Counted from the first letter of the stretch, positions 47,262-56,306 are shown. The stretch: DNA of 64,000 nucleotides from Actinophytocola algeriensis (GCF_014203735.1 NZ_JACHJQ010000006.1:629698-693697), one strand, 5' to 3'. Made by a program: numbers and translations. Notes: generated from the letters alone by a model not told the origin.

Positions 47262-48995
47262 TCACGGGCGCGGCGTGTTGCGCAGGTTGCTGCGGGCCAT
47301 CTCGACCATCTTGCCCACGCCGCCGTTCAGCACCGTCTTGCTCGCGGCCAGCGCGAAACCGCGGACCATGTCGCCGGTGATCTTCGGGGGAATGGACAGC
47401 GCGTTCGGGTCGGTCACCAGCTCCACCACCGCGGGGCCGGGGTGCGCGAACGCCTTCTCCAGTGCGCCACGGACGTCGCCCGGGTCGGTCACCTGCTCCG
47501 CGTACAGCCCGCACGCCCGCGCGATCGCGGCGAAGTCGACCCTCGGGTGGTCGGTCCCGTAGTCCGGCAGCCCGTCGACGAGCATCTCCAGCTTGACCAT
47601 GCCGAGCGACGCGTTGTTGAACACCACGACCTTCACCGGCACCTCGTAGGTCGACAGGGTCAGCAGCTCACCCATGAGCATCGACAGCCCACCGTCACCG
47701 GACAGCGACACCACCTGCCGGCCGGGCTGCGCCAGCGCCACCCCGATGGCCTGCGGCAACGCGTTCGCCATGCTGCCGTGCCGGAACGAGCCGATCACGC
47801 GCCGCTCGCCGTTGGGGGTCAGGTACCGCGACGCCCACACGTTGCCCATGCCCGTGTCGACGGTGAACACCGCGTCGTCCGCGGCGACCTCGTCGACCAG
47901 CGACGCCGCGTACTCCGGGTGGATCGGCGTCCGCTGCGCCACCCCCGACGTGTACGCCTCGACGACCTTCTCCAGCTTGCGCGCGTGCCGCAGCAGCATC
48001 CGGTCCAGGAACGACCGGTCCGTCCGCGTCCGCAGCAGCGGCAGCAGCGCCTCGACCGTCTCGCGCACGGACCCGTGCACGCCCAGCTCCAGGGGCGTCC
48101 GCCGCCCGAGGTGCGCGGGGTCGACGTCGACCTGCACCGTCCTGGCCTGCGGGAGGAAGTTGTCGTACGGGAAGTCGGTGCCCAGCAACACGACCAGGTC
48201 CGCCTCGTGCATGGCCTCGTAGCACGCGCCGTACCCGAGCAGTCCGTTCATGCCGACGTCGTACGGGTTGTCGTACTGGATGACCTCCTTGCCGCCCAGC
48301 GAGTGCCCGACCGGCGCGACCAGCGCGGTCGCCAGCGACATCACCTCGTCGTGCGCACCCTCGGCGCCCGCGCCGACGAACAGCATGACCTTCTCGGCCG
48401 CGTTCATCAGCGCCGCCAGCTGCGTGACGTCCTCGGTCGACGGGGCCACCGGCGACGGCGGCACCAGCGTCAGCGGCACCGAGACGGACCCGGCCGCGCG
48501 CCGGTCCGCGACGTCACCCGGGATCGACAGCACCGCAACACCACGCTTGCCCACCGCGGCCTGCATCGCGATCCGCAGCAGGCGCGGCAGCTGCTCGGGC
48601 TCCGACACCAGCTCGCTGTAGTGGCTGCACTCGCGGAACAGCTCGGCCGGGTGCGTCTCCTGGAAGAAGCCCGTCCCGATCTGCGTCGACGGGATGTGCG
48701 AGGCGATCGCCAGCACGGGCGCGCCGCTGCGGTGCGCGTCGTACAGCCCGTTGATCAGGTGCAGGTTGCCCGGTCCGCAGCTGCCCGCACACACCGTCAG
48801 CTTGCCCGTGACCTGCGCTTCGGCCGCCGCGGCGAACGCCGCCGCCTCCTCGTGCCGGACGTGCACCCACTCGATCCCGTCGGTGCGGCGCACCGCGTCC
48901 ACGACCGGGTTGAGGCTGTCGCCGACGATCCCGTAGATCCGCTCCACCCCGGCGTCCCGCAGCGTCCGCACCAGCTGCTCCGCGACCGTCGCCAT
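47262..48995 (-). CDS. poxB: Pyruvate dehydrogenase (quinone) / pyruvate oxidase
   Basis: The 577-aa ThDP enzyme shows GVERIYGIVGDSLNPVVDAV, RHEEAAAFAAAAEAQ (catalytic Glu), central FAD domain, and the ThDP motif SLSGDGGLSMLMGELLTL...NNASLGM split by a short linker. PoxB oxidatively decarboxylates pyruvate to acetate and passes electrons to the membrane quinone pool; other ThDP oxidases are alternatives. ATG 48995 follows a GGAGA ribosome site; upstream GTG or ATG 49034 would add up to 13 residues. It is divergent from a LysR gene. Confidence 0.9.
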   Translation of the reverse strand: MATVAEQLVRTLRDAGVERIYGIVGDSLNPVVDAVRRTDGIEWVHVRHEEAAAFAAAAEAQVTGKLTVCAGSCGPGNLHLINGLYDAHRSGAPVLAIASHIPSTQIGTGFFQETHPAELFRECSHYSELVSEPEQLPRLLRIAMQAAVGKRGVAVLSIPGDVADRRAAGSVSVPLTLVPPSPVAPSTEDVTQLAALMNAAEKVMLFVGAGAEGAHDEVMSLATALVAPVGHSLGGKEVIQYDNPYDVGMNGLLGYGACYEAMHEADLVVLLGTDFPYDNFLPQARTVQVDVDPAHLGRRTPLELGVHGSVRETVEALLPLLRTRTDRSFLDRMLLRHARKLEKVVEAYTSGVAQRTPIHPEYAASLVDEVAADDAVFTVDTGMGNVWASRYLTPNGERRVIGSFRHGSMANALPQAIGVALAQPGRQVVSLSGDGGLSMLMGELLTLSTYEVPVKVVVFNNASLGMVKLEMLVDGLPDYGTDHPRVDFAAIARACGLYAEQVTDPGDVRGALEKAFAHPGPAVVELVTDPNALSIPPKITGDMVRGFALAASKTVLNGGVGKMVEMARSNLRNTPRP

Positions 48996-49081
48996 CACGC
49001 TCTCCTTCACCGACTGGACTCCTACCGCCAGCATCCGCCCGCCAGAACCATGCGTCCAATGCCGCTTTCACCTGCGACCCA

Positions 49082-49087
49082 TAAACT
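49082..49087 (+). promoter_or_regulatory. -10 of a probably leaderless LysR gene
   Basis: TAAACT at 49082-49087 lies six bases before ATG 49094, too close for an untranslated leader with a ribosome site, so a leaderless transcript is expected. The preceding 90 bp is the shared divergent region with poxB. Confidence 0.4.
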
Positions 49088-49093
49088 GAGCGC

Positions 49094-49975
49094 ATGGATC
49101 TGACGGTGTTGCGTCTGTTCCAGCAGGTCGCGAGCGGCGCGACGGTCACCGACACCGCCGCCCGCGCCCGGCTCACACAGCCTGCTTTGTCCCGGGCACT
49201 GCGGCGAGTCGAGCACGAGGTTGGCGCGGAACTGTTCCAGCGCGCCGGCCGCACGCTACGGCTCACCCCGGCAGGTCACGCGTTCAAAGCCCACGCCGAG
49301 GCGGTGCTCGACCACTACGACCATGGCGTGCGCGAAGTCCGCGAGCTGGTCGACCCCGACGCGGGCACGGTCCCGCTCGCGTTCCTGCACACCCTCGGCA
49401 CGTGGCTCGTCCCGACGGTGATCCGCGGCTTCCGCGAACAGCACCCGCGCGTCCGGTTCGTGCTGCGCCAGCACGGCGAGGAGGGCCTGACCGCCGAACT
49501 GCTCGACGGCACCGCCGACCTCGTGCTGACCAGCGGCGACCCGGGACTGCCCTCGGTCGAATGGCAGCGGCTGCTCGTCGAGCCGCTGCACCTGGCCGTG
49601 CCGCCGGACCACCGGCTCGCCAACCGGGAAGAAGTGCGGCTGGCCGACGCGGCGGACGAGACGTTCATCCTGCTGCGCCCCGGTTACGGGTTGCGCGCCA
49701 CCACCGAGGAACTGTGCGCCGCGGCCGGGTTCACGCCCCGGGTTGGCTTCGAGGGCGAGGAGGTCGAGACGCTGCGCGGCCTGGTCACCGCGGGTCTTGG
49801 CGTGGCGCTCGTGCCACCACCCCAGACCACCTCCGCGGCACCACATCTCCGGGTGACGGATGTCCCGTCGGAACGCGACATCGGCATCGCCTGGCTCGCG
49901 GGTCGCGAACTGCCACCGCTGTCGGCCGCGTTCCGCGCCCACGTCCTCGCCGAGAGCTGGACGGCCCGGCCATGA
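49094..49975 (+). CDS. LysR family transcriptional regulator
   Basis: The 293-aa protein has the LysR helix-turn-helix (VLRLFQQVASGATVTDTAAR, TQPALSRALRRVEHEVGAEL) and an effector domain (VPLAFLHTLGTWLVPTVIRG; LRGLVTAGLGVALVPP). The fold matches YwbI/GltC-like LysRs. It is divergent from poxB, so it probably controls that gene and itself. It ends in front of a hairpin terminator shared with the convergent ndh gene. Confidence 0.9.
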   Translation: MDLTVLRLFQQVASGATVTDTAARARLTQPALSRALRRVEHEVGAELFQRAGRTLRLTPAGHAFKAHAEAVLDHYDHGVREVRELVDPDAGTVPLAFLHTLGTWLVPTVIRGFREQHPRVRFVLRQHGEEGLTAELLDGTADLVLTSGDPGLPSVEWQRLLVEPLHLAVPPDHRLANREEVRLADAADETFILLRPGYGLRATTEELCAAAGFTPRVGFEGEEVETLRGLVTAGLGVALVPPPQTTSAAPHLRVTDVPSERDIGIAWLAGRELPPLSAAFRAHVLAESWTARP

Positions 49976-49980
49976 CCGCT

Positions 49981-50006
49981 CCCGGCTCCGTGTCGTCGGA
50001 GCCGGG
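49981..50006. terminator. Bidirectional hairpin between lysR and ndh
   Basis: CCCGGCTCC (49981-49989) pairs with GGAGCCGGG (49998-50006) around an 8-nt loop, lying between the convergent lysR stop (49975) and ndh stop (50015). Confidence 0.7.
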
Positions 50007-50014
50007 ACGCGTGT

Positions 50015-51340
50015 CTACCTGCGCGTGGGAAGCTCGGGGATCCGCGGCACCTCCGGGTTGTCGGTGTCGAGCGGCACGTGTGGCGCGCGGACCAGCCCCA
50101 GCTGCACGGACTGCCGTCCGATCACCGCGTCCAGGAGCCAGTCCACGGCCGTGCGGACGCGGTTGCCCGGCATGGCGGCGAGGTGGTAGCCGCGCGTGAC
50201 GACCTTCGCCGGGAAGCCGCCGAGCGGGATCTTCAGCGGGTTGGCCGCGGCCTGTTTGCCGCCGAGGTCGACGACGAAGCCCAGGTCGTGGTGCTTGTAC
50301 TTGCGCAGCTTCCCGCCGGTGAGCGACGCGACGACGTTGCGACCCGCGAGCTTGCCCTGGCGGGACGCGTGCTGGGCGGTCATCGCGGTGACCTCGCCGG
50401 GGCGGGTGAGGTCGGGGACCGCGGCGGCGTCGCCGCACGCGAAGACCTCCGGGTGCCCCGGCACGACCAGGGTCGGCTCGACGACGACGCGCCCCTTCTG
50501 CGTGGCCAGCCCGGTCCCCTCGACAACGGGGTCCGGCCGCACGCCGACGCACCACACCAGCGACCGGGTGCAGACGACCTCACCGCTCTTCAGCTGCACG
50601 CCGTCGGCGGTGGCCTCCTCGACCGTGTCGCCCATGCGGACCTCGACGCCGCGGGCGCGCAGCACCTTGTCCGCGGTCTTCGACAGCCGCGGGTTCAGCT
50701 CCGGCAGGACCTTAGGCGCGATGTCGAGCAGCAGCCAGCGGATCTTCTGGTCACGCAGCTCGGGGTGCCGTTCGGCGACGGCCGTCGTGAACAGCGGTCC
50801 CTGCGCGGCGACCTCGGTCCCGGTGTAGCCGGCGCCGACGACGACGAACGTGCAGCGGGCGTCCCGCTCGGCCTGGTCGTCGGTCACGGCGGCCAGCTCG
50901 ATCTGGCGGATGATGTGGTCGCGCAGGTAGAGCGCCTCGGGCACGCCGCGGAACCCGTGCGCGTGCTCGGCGACGCCGGGGATGGGCAGGAGCTTGTTGA
51001 CGCTGCCCGCGGCGAGGACGAGCCGGTCGTAGCCGAGCTCGTGGGCGCCGCCCTCCGGGTCGATGTAGGTGACGGTGCGGCCGTCGAGGTCGACTTTGTC
51101 GACGGAGCCGAGCGCGAGCCGGACGCCGGGCAGGGCGGCCGGGAGCGAGACGGTCACGCGCCGGGGGTCGATCACGGCCGCGGCGACCTCGGGCAGCAGC
51201 GGCAGGTAGAGGAAGTAGTCGGTCGGGTTGATCAGGACGATCTCGGTGTCACTGCCCTCGGGAAGCGACTTGAGCAGCGAACGGGCCGTCTCGAACCCGG
51301 CGAACCCGCCTCCGACGATCACGACGCGCTTGGATGCCAT
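50015..51340 (-). CDS. ndh: Type II NADH dehydrogenase (NDH-2-like FAD oxidoreductase)
   Basis: The 441-aa protein has FAD motif VVIVGGGFAGFETARSL, a PTDYFLYLPLLPEVAAAVID block, a second dinucleotide motif (CTFVVVGAGYTGTEVAA) and a C-terminal FACGDAAAVPDL segment. A short membrane-associating tail follows (TAVDWLLDAVIG). NDH-2 transfers electrons from NADH to quinone without pumping protons. It stands near poxB, another quinone-linked dehydrogenase. ATG 51340 is chosen as the start of the conserved strand; an ATG at 51373 is possible. It is divergent from a GntR gene. Confidence 0.88.
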   Translation of the reverse strand: MASKRVVIVGGGFAGFETARSLLKSLPEGSDTEIVLINPTDYFLYLPLLPEVAAAVIDPRRVTVSLPAALPGVRLALGSVDKVDLDGRTVTYIDPEGGAHELGYDRLVLAAGSVNKLLPIPGVAEHAHGFRGVPEALYLRDHIIRQIELAAVTDDQAERDARCTFVVVGAGYTGTEVAAQGPLFTTAVAERHPELRDQKIRWLLLDIAPKVLPELNPRLSKTADKVLRARGVEVRMGDTVEEATADGVQLKSGEVVCTRSLVWCVGVRPDPVVEGTGLATQKGRVVVEPTLVVPGHPEVFACGDAAAVPDLTRPGEVTAMTAQHASRQGKLAGRNVVASLTGGKLRKYKHHDLGFVVDLGGKQAAANPLKIPLGGFPAKVVTRGYHLAAMPGNRVRTAVDWLLDAVIGRQSVQLGLVRAPHVPLDTDNPEVPRIPELPTRR

Positions 51341-51363
51341 GGCCCCATCGTTCCCCGGATACC

Positions 51364-51405
51364 TTGACACCAAAACTCATCAACTGATTTAGTCACTTTA
51401 TGAGT
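51364..51405 (+). promoter_or_regulatory. Promoter/operator of the GntR-FCD gene
   Basis: TTGACA (51364-51369) is followed after 18 bp by TTTAGT (51388-51393). The A/T-rich region also contains ACTCAT (51375-51380) and its inverse ATGAGT (51400-51405), and a TGA-5-TCA element, consistent with autoregulation. It also faces the divergent ndh start at 51340. Confidence 0.45.
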
Positions 51406-52068
51406 CTTTCGGAGCGGCTGGCGGACAGCATCGTCGAGATCATCCGCGACGAGCAGCTGGCCCCAGGTGCGGCGCTGGCGTCGTCCCGGGATCTGGCCAA
51501 GCGGTTCGACGTGACGACCCCGACGGTCCGCGAGGCGCTGCGCAGACTCGAGGCGACGGGCATCGTCGAGTTCCGGCACGGGTCGGGCACGTACGTCGGT
51601 GCGGGGATCTCGCGGAGAGTGCTGGCCAACCCCCACCGCCCGACGATCGACCGCGAGTCGGTGCTGGAACTGGTGGACGCCCGCCTGGTGCTGGAACCGG
51701 CGATCGCGGCGGCCGCGGCGAGAACCCGTGCGCCGGAAGCGATGTCGCGCCTGGAAGCAGCGGTCACCAACGCCCTGCACCCACCGGCGGGCGACACCCG
51801 CCCGGCGGTGCACTTCCACGTGGCACTGGCGGCGGCGAGCGGCAACAGGTTGCTGGAAGAGTCGGTGGAGGCGTTGCTGCACGTGCGAGTGCGGGAACAG
51901 ATCGAGATCCGCCATCGCTACGACGACCGCGAACGCGACCACGCGGAGCACGTCCGGATCCTGGCCGCGATCCGCGAAGGCGACCCGGCGGCGGCGGAGA
52001 CCCTGACGCGCACCCACCTGGAGTCGATCCGCAAGGCGATCGAGACGGCGGAGTTCCGAGCCCCATGA
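51400..52068 (+). CDS. GntR family regulator with FCD domain
   Basis: The 222-aa protein has a GntR winged helix (SERLADSIVEIIRDEQLAPG, RDLAKRFDVTTPTVREALRR, GSGTYVGAG) and a C-terminal helical FCD domain with likely metal-binding residues (HFHVALAAASGN, DHAEHVRILAAI, RTHLESIRKAI). FCD regulators respond to small organic acids or sugars. It is divergent from ndh and followed by the 52.1-52.4 kb repeat region. ATG 51400 is very close to the -10, leaving little or no leader. Confidence 0.9.
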   Translation: MSLSERLADSIVEIIRDEQLAPGAALASSRDLAKRFDVTTPTVREALRRLEATGIVEFRHGSGTYVGAGISRRVLANPHRPTIDRESVLELVDARLVLEPAIAAAAARTRAPEAMSRLEAAVTNALHPPAGDTRPAVHFHVALAAASGNRLLEESVEALLHVRVREQIEIRHRYDDRERDHAEHVRILAAIREGDPAAAETLTRTHLESIRKAIETAEFRAP

Positions 52069-52141
52069 CGACGGACGCCGCCGGCCCCCCGAACTCCAGC
52101 GTACCGACGACCACCGACAGTCCAGGCGCGCAAACGCCACT

Positions 52142-52446
52142 TGTCCCCACCCCAACGGGCGAACCCCGAACGAAAGTCCCATTCACACGCCCAGGGGACC
52201 CCCTGATCTCAAGCCTAGCCGCGGGCACCGACAACCCAGCACCACCAACAACACCTGTCCCCACCCCAACAGGCGAACCGCGAACGACAGTCCCACTCAC
52301 ACGTCCAGGGGACGCCCTGAACTCAAACCCAGACGCGACACCGACAAACCGGAACCGCGAACGCCGTCCGTTCACAACGAAAACGAACCAGCCCGAGCGA
52401 AAGTCCCATTGGCGCGACAGGGGGACCCCCTGATGTCAAGTCTAGT
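52142..52446. repeat. Interspersed/tandem repeat family (about 114-bp unit, 2-3 copies)
   Basis: The block starting TGTCCCCACCCCAAC at 52142 recurs at 52256 (114-bp spacing) and the shared core (GAAAGTCCCATT ... GGGGACCCCCTGA ... TCAAG) recurs a third time around 52398-52446. Unit length divisible by three keeps an open frame (52065-52433) that encodes a Pro/Thr-rich repeat peptide; this is probably not a gene although it starts at an ATGA overlap with the GntR stop. Apart from this the stretch 52069-52432 holds nothing recognisable. Confidence 0.75.
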
Positions 52447-53248
52447 CGCTGGGGCCGACGAAAACGGTGCCGTCGACCGTGCGAATGGGACAGTCGCTCG
52501 GCTTGCCGGGATGACCACCCTCGAGGCCGGGCGGGCCGCCTCCGCAGGCACCGTCGTCATCATCCCCGCCGGCGCGTTCGAGCAGCACGGTCCCGGCATG
52601 CCGCTCGCCACCGACCTCATCCGGGCCGAGCACGTCGTCGAGCAGGTGACCGCGAGGCTCGGTGGGCGAGCCGTCGTCGGGCCCTCGATACCCGTCGGCG
52701 TCTCGCCGCACCACCTCGCTTTCGCCGGTACCGTCACGCTTTCCACCTCGACGTTCGCCGCGGTCGTCCGGGAGTACGTCGACAGTCTCCACCGCCACGG
52801 GTGGCGGAAGGTTCTCGTGGTGACCGGTCACGGTGGCAACAACGCCACCCTGACCGCGGTCGGCCAGGACCTGCTGACCTCGCACCCCGACCTGCAGTTC
52901 GCGTGGACGCCGGTGACCCCGCTCGCCCGCGCGGTCATGCCGGCCGACCTCAGCGAGGTCCACGGCCACAGCGGTGAGGCCGAAACCGCGCAGATGCTCC
53001 ACATCGCACCGGAACTGGTGCACCGGGATCGGCTCGAGAAGGGCACCACCTCCCTCGACGAGCTGGATCCAGTGGCTCGACTGTCCCGTCGCGACGGTCA
53101 TCCCTCTCTCCCGATTCGCTACGACCGGCTCAGCGCCAACGGCGTGCTCGGCGACCCGACCGTCGCCACCCCGGAACTCGGTCAATCCATTGTGGACACA
53201 GTGGTGGCCGGCATCGCGGGCTTCGTCGCCGACTGGCTGGCCGCATAA
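52433..53248 (+). CDS. Creatininase family (MftE/ArfB-like) metallo-amidohydrolase
   Basis: The 271-aa protein carries the creatininase metal sites: VIIPAGAFEQHGPGMPLATD (Glu, His, Asp), VVTGHGGNNATL (His) and VHGHSGEAETAQML (Glu). It would hydrolyse a cyclic or linear C-N bond; homologues include creatininase, MftE and formamide hydrolases. The start is uncertain: ATG 52433 keeps the family-typical VARLAGMTTLEA, but lies in the third repeat copy; ATG 52511 (245 aa) is the conservative alternative. It is followed 31 bp later by an esterase gene and then an AbgT transporter. Confidence 0.82.
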   Translation: MSSLVAGADENGAVDRANGTVARLAGMTTLEAGRAASAGTVVIIPAGAFEQHGPGMPLATDLIRAEHVVEQVTARLGGRAVVGPSIPVGVSPHHLAFAGTVTLSTSTFAAVVREYVDSLHRHGWRKVLVVTGHGGNNATLTAVGQDLLTSHPDLQFAWTPVTPLARAVMPADLSEVHGHSGEAETAQMLHIAPELVHRDRLEKGTTSLDELDPVARLSRRDGHPSLPIRYDRLSANGVLGDPTVATPELGQSIVDTVVAGIAGFVADWLAA

Positions 53249-53279
53249 CCCGTCAAAGCCGACGGAAAGGAACACCCCC

Positions 53280-54197
53280 ATGCGTTCCCGCGTACTCGCA
53301 TGCCTAGCGGCGGCCGCCTCCGCCGCCGCGCTCCTCACCGGCCCCACCGCCGCCGCGACACCGCAGCGCGGTTGCGGGGCGCCACCTCAGGAACCCGGCA
53401 CCAGCGCGCTCCGGACCATCGAGAGCGGCGGTCTCCAACGGACCTACCAGCTCCACCTCCCCGCCGACTACCACAAGAAGCGCGACTGGCCGCTGATCGT
53501 CGTCTACCACGGGCGCGGCAACACCGGCGCCGGCACGGAGACCTTCTCCAACCTGTCCACGCTGCCCGCGATCGTGGCCTACCCCAACGGCGTGATCGGG
53601 CTCGGCGACGGTGACCGCCAGGCGTGGCAGGGCGCCCCGTACTCGGCGCCGGGCGTCGACGACGTCGCCTTCACCAACGACCTGCTCGACGAACTGGCAC
53701 GCACCCTGTGCGTCGACGAGCGCCGCGTCTACGCGACCGGCAAGTCCAACGGCGCCGGGTTCGTCGGCATCCTCGGCTGTGTCCTCGCCGACCGGATCGC
53801 GGCCATCGCGCCGGTCGCGGGTGCCTTCTACCCCAACGGGATCGACTGCCGTCCGTCCCGGCCGGTGCCGGTGCTCGACTTCCACGGCACGGCGGACGCC
53901 ACCATCCCGTACACCGGTGACGCCGACCGCGGCCTGCCCGCGATCGGGGACTGGGTGACGGCGTGGGCCGACCGCGACCGGTGCCGCAGGCAGGTGCCGG
54001 ACGTGGCGATCGAGCCGGACATCACCGTCGAACGGTGGACCGGCTGCCGCCGAGGCGCGGAGGTCGTGCACGTCGCGGTCACCGGCGGCGGCCACACGTG
54101 GCCGGGCGCCGACAGCTACAGCGGCGGCGGGTACACCACGCAGACCGTCGAGGCACACGAGGTGCTCTGGCAGTTCGTGCGGAGGTACTCGCTGTGA
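53280..54197 (+). CDS. Secreted CE1/PHB-depolymerase-like esterase
   Basis: The 305-aa precursor has a signal peptide (LACLAAAASAAALLTGPTAA, cleavage near residue 26). An alpha/beta-hydrolase of the LpqC/feruloyl-esterase/PHB-depolymerase group follows: LIVVYHGRGNTGAGTETF, nucleophile Ser in ATGKSNGAGFVGI, acid Asp in LDFHGTADATIPYTG and His in GGGHTWPGADS. It acts outside the cell on an ester; the substrate is unknown. Its stop overlaps the next GTG (GTGA). Confidence 0.87.
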   Translation: MRSRVLACLAAAASAAALLTGPTAAATPQRGCGAPPQEPGTSALRTIESGGLQRTYQLHLPADYHKKRDWPLIVVYHGRGNTGAGTETFSNLSTLPAIVAYPNGVIGLGDGDRQAWQGAPYSAPGVDDVAFTNDLLDELARTLCVDERRVYATGKSNGAGFVGILGCVLADRIAAIAPVAGAFYPNGIDCRPSRPVPVLDFHGTADATIPYTGDADRGLPAIGDWVTAWADRDRCRRQVPDVAIEPDITVERWTGCRRGAEVVHVAVTGGGHTWPGADSYSGGGYTTQTVEAHEVLWQFVRRYSL

Positions 54198-55732
54198 GCG
54201 CCGAAACCACGCCCCGGCAGGAAAAGTTGCCGCGCATCGTCCGCGCGATGGCGGTCATCGAGCGCGCGGGCAACGCACTCCCCCACCCCTTCTGGCTGTT
54301 CTGGATCCTGTCCGCGATCCTCGCGGTCGTCAGCGCGCTGCTGGCCGGACTGGACGTCTCCGTGGTCTCGCCGAGCGACGGCGAGACCGTGACCGTGCGG
54401 AACCTGCTCAGTGGCGACGGCCTCGCCATGGCGATCTCGACCATGGTGGAGAACTTCGCGACGTTCCCCCCGATGGCGACGATCGTGGTCGTGATCATGG
54501 GTGTCGCGGTCGCCGAACGCAGCGGGTTCCTGGCCGCGCTCATGCGGGTCGGTGTGTCGCGGGTGCCCGCGTCGTGGGTGGTGTTCGCGGTGGCGTTCGC
54601 GGGCACGGTCGCGCACGTGGCGTCGGCCGCGGCCTACATCATCCTGGTTCCGTTGGGCGGCCTGGCTTTCCGCGCGGTCGGCAAGTCGCCGATCCTCGGC
54701 ATCGTGGTGGCCTACACGGCGATCGCGTCCGGTTACGACGCGAGCCCGGTGCCCACCCCGAACGACGCGATCTTCGCGGGCATCACGACGGCGGCGGCGC
54801 GGATCATCAGCCCCGAGGTGTACGTCTCGCCGCTGTCGAACTGGTTCTTCAACATCGCGTCGTCCGCACTGCTGGCCACGGTCATCACGCTGGTCACGAA
54901 GTTCGTGCTGAGCAAGCGCCCGGACCTCGACGCCGACCCGGACGCGGACCTCGATGACATCGGGAGCCTCCACCTGCGGGCGCAGGAGCGCTCGGCACTG
55001 CGGTGGTCGCTGAGCACGCTGGGCGCGGCACTGGTCGTGCTGGTGCTCGTCATGCTGCCGACGTCGTCCCCACTGCGCGGCGCGAACGGGTCCATTGTGG
55101 AGTCTCCGCTGCTGGACGGCATCGCGGCGGTCGTGGCGTTCCTCTTCGGGCTGACCGGCATCGTGTACGGCGCCAGGGCCGGGACGATCAAGAAGCCCGG
55201 TGACGTGCCGAAGCTGATGGTCGAGGGCATCAAGCAGATGGCGCCGGTGCTGGTGCTGTTCTTCGCGATCGCCCAGTTCCTGGCCTACTTCGACTGGACC
55301 CACATCGGCGACGTGCTGGCGGTCCGCGCGGCCGAGGTGTTCGAGTCGAGCGGCATGCCGATCGCGGTGATCTTCCTGCTGGTGCTGCTGGTGCTGACAC
55401 TGGTCAACATCATGGTGACGAGCGGCTCGGCGATGTGGTCGATCGCGGCGCCGGTGCTCGTGCCCATGCTGATGCTGGTGGACGTGTCACCGGAGACCAC
55501 GCAGGCACTGTTCCGCATCGCCGACTCGGGCTCGACCGCGATCACGCCGATGAGCCCGTACTTCGTGATGGCGCTGGGTTTCCTGCAGCGCTACCGCAAG
55601 TCGGCGGGCATCGGCACCCTCGCGTCCTACACGCTGCCACTGGCCATCGCGATGACGGTGACGTGGACGCTGCTGTTCTACGCGTGGTGGCTGATCGGCA
55701 TCCCGTGGGGCCCGGGCGCACCGTCCCGCTGA
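54194..55732 (+). CDS. AbgT family transporter
   Basis: The 512-aa membrane protein belongs to the AbgT family (p-aminobenzoyl-glutamate and, in some members, sulfonamide transport). It has about nine to eleven helices. Conserved AbgT segments include LPHPFWLFWILSAILAVVSA, YDASPVPTPNDAIFAGITT, VNIMVTSGSAMWSIAAPVLV and ADSGSTAITPMSPYFVMALG. GTG 54194 overlaps the esterase stop. Operon position suggests it imports or exports a product of the two upstream hydrolases. A strong hairpin follows it. Confidence 0.9.
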   Translation: MSAETTPRQEKLPRIVRAMAVIERAGNALPHPFWLFWILSAILAVVSALLAGLDVSVVSPSDGETVTVRNLLSGDGLAMAISTMVENFATFPPMATIVVVIMGVAVAERSGFLAALMRVGVSRVPASWVVFAVAFAGTVAHVASAAAYIILVPLGGLAFRAVGKSPILGIVVAYTAIASGYDASPVPTPNDAIFAGITTAAARIISPEVYVSPLSNWFFNIASSALLATVITLVTKFVLSKRPDLDADPDADLDDIGSLHLRAQERSALRWSLSTLGAALVVLVLVMLPTSSPLRGANGSIVESPLLDGIAAVVAFLFGLTGIVYGARAGTIKKPGDVPKLMVEGIKQMAPVLVLFFAIAQFLAYFDWTHIGDVLAVRAAEVFESSGMPIAVIFLLVLLVLTLVNIMVTSGSAMWSIAAPVLVPMLMLVDVSPETTQALFRIADSGSTAITPMSPYFVMALGFLQRYRKSAGIGTLASYTLPLAIAMTVTWTLLFYAWWLIGIPWGPGAPSR

Positions 55733-55746
55733 CTGCCGATGGCGGC

Positions 55747-55792
55747 CGCGGCGGCCGGAATGTCGACGTAGAGGCGCGACCCGGCCGCCGCG
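55747..55792. terminator. Bidirectional hairpin between AbgT and GNAT genes
   Basis: CGCGGCGGCCGG (55747-55758) and CCGGCCGCCGCG (55781-55792) are perfect 12-bp inverted arms around a 22-nt loop, located between the convergent stops at 55732 and 55830. Confidence 0.7.
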
Positions 55793-55829
55793 AACGGTGG
55801 GGCACGACGACGACGTCGGGGCCGCATCC

Positions 55830-56306
55830 TCATCGCGGGCGAGCCGTGAGGTCCAGGCGGAAGACCTGCCGGGAACCGCCTTCCGGGCCCGGCTCGACGA
55901 CCTCGGCGGGGGTGAAGCCGAGACGCTCGTAGAAAGCGCGTGCGCCACTGGCGGAGGCACCCGGGTGGTCCGCCCCGAAGGTGACGACCTCGACGGTGCC
56001 CGGACCTCGCACGAACCGGTTCATCGCGTCCGACATCAACGCGCGTCCGACACCCTCGCCGCGTGCCTGCTCGGAGACGACGAGCCAGCGGACGTGGTGA
56101 ACGGGAGGCTTCGCGCTGAACAGCAGCCCGCCGAGGAGCGCCACGTCCGAGGAAACGGCCACGAGCGCCGAGGACCGGCGAACGTGCTTGTCCACGGCGC
56201 CGCGAAAGCCGGGGTCCCCGACCATCGGGCCGAACCAGTGCTCGACCTGGGCCGCCAGCCCGAGGAGACCCGGTAGGTCCTGCTCCCGCGCGGCTCTGAC
56301 GATCAC
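55830..56306 (-). CDS. GNAT family N-acetyltransferase
   Basis: The 158-aa protein has the acetyl-CoA-binding motif EQARGEGVGRALMSDAM and the C-terminal ASASGARAFYERLGF typical of GNAT enzymes. The substrate is unknown. GTG 56306 overlaps the stop of the DUF6351 gene (GTGA), so it is translated from the same message. It begins VIVRAAREQDLPGLLGLAAQ. Confidence 0.87.
   Translation of the reverse strand: MIVRAAREQDLPGLLGLAAQVEHWFGPMVGDPGFRGAVDKHVRRSSALVAVSSDVALLGGLLFSAKPPVHHVRWLVVSEQARGEGVGRALMSDAMNRFVRGPGTVEVVTFGADHPGASASGARAFYERLGFTPAEVVEPGPEGGSRQVFRLDLTARPR

Noticed and set aside
52065-52433. 122-codon Pro/Thr-rich ORF overlapping the GntR stop
   Set aside because: Consists almost entirely of the 114-bp repeat unit; open because the unit is a multiple of three.
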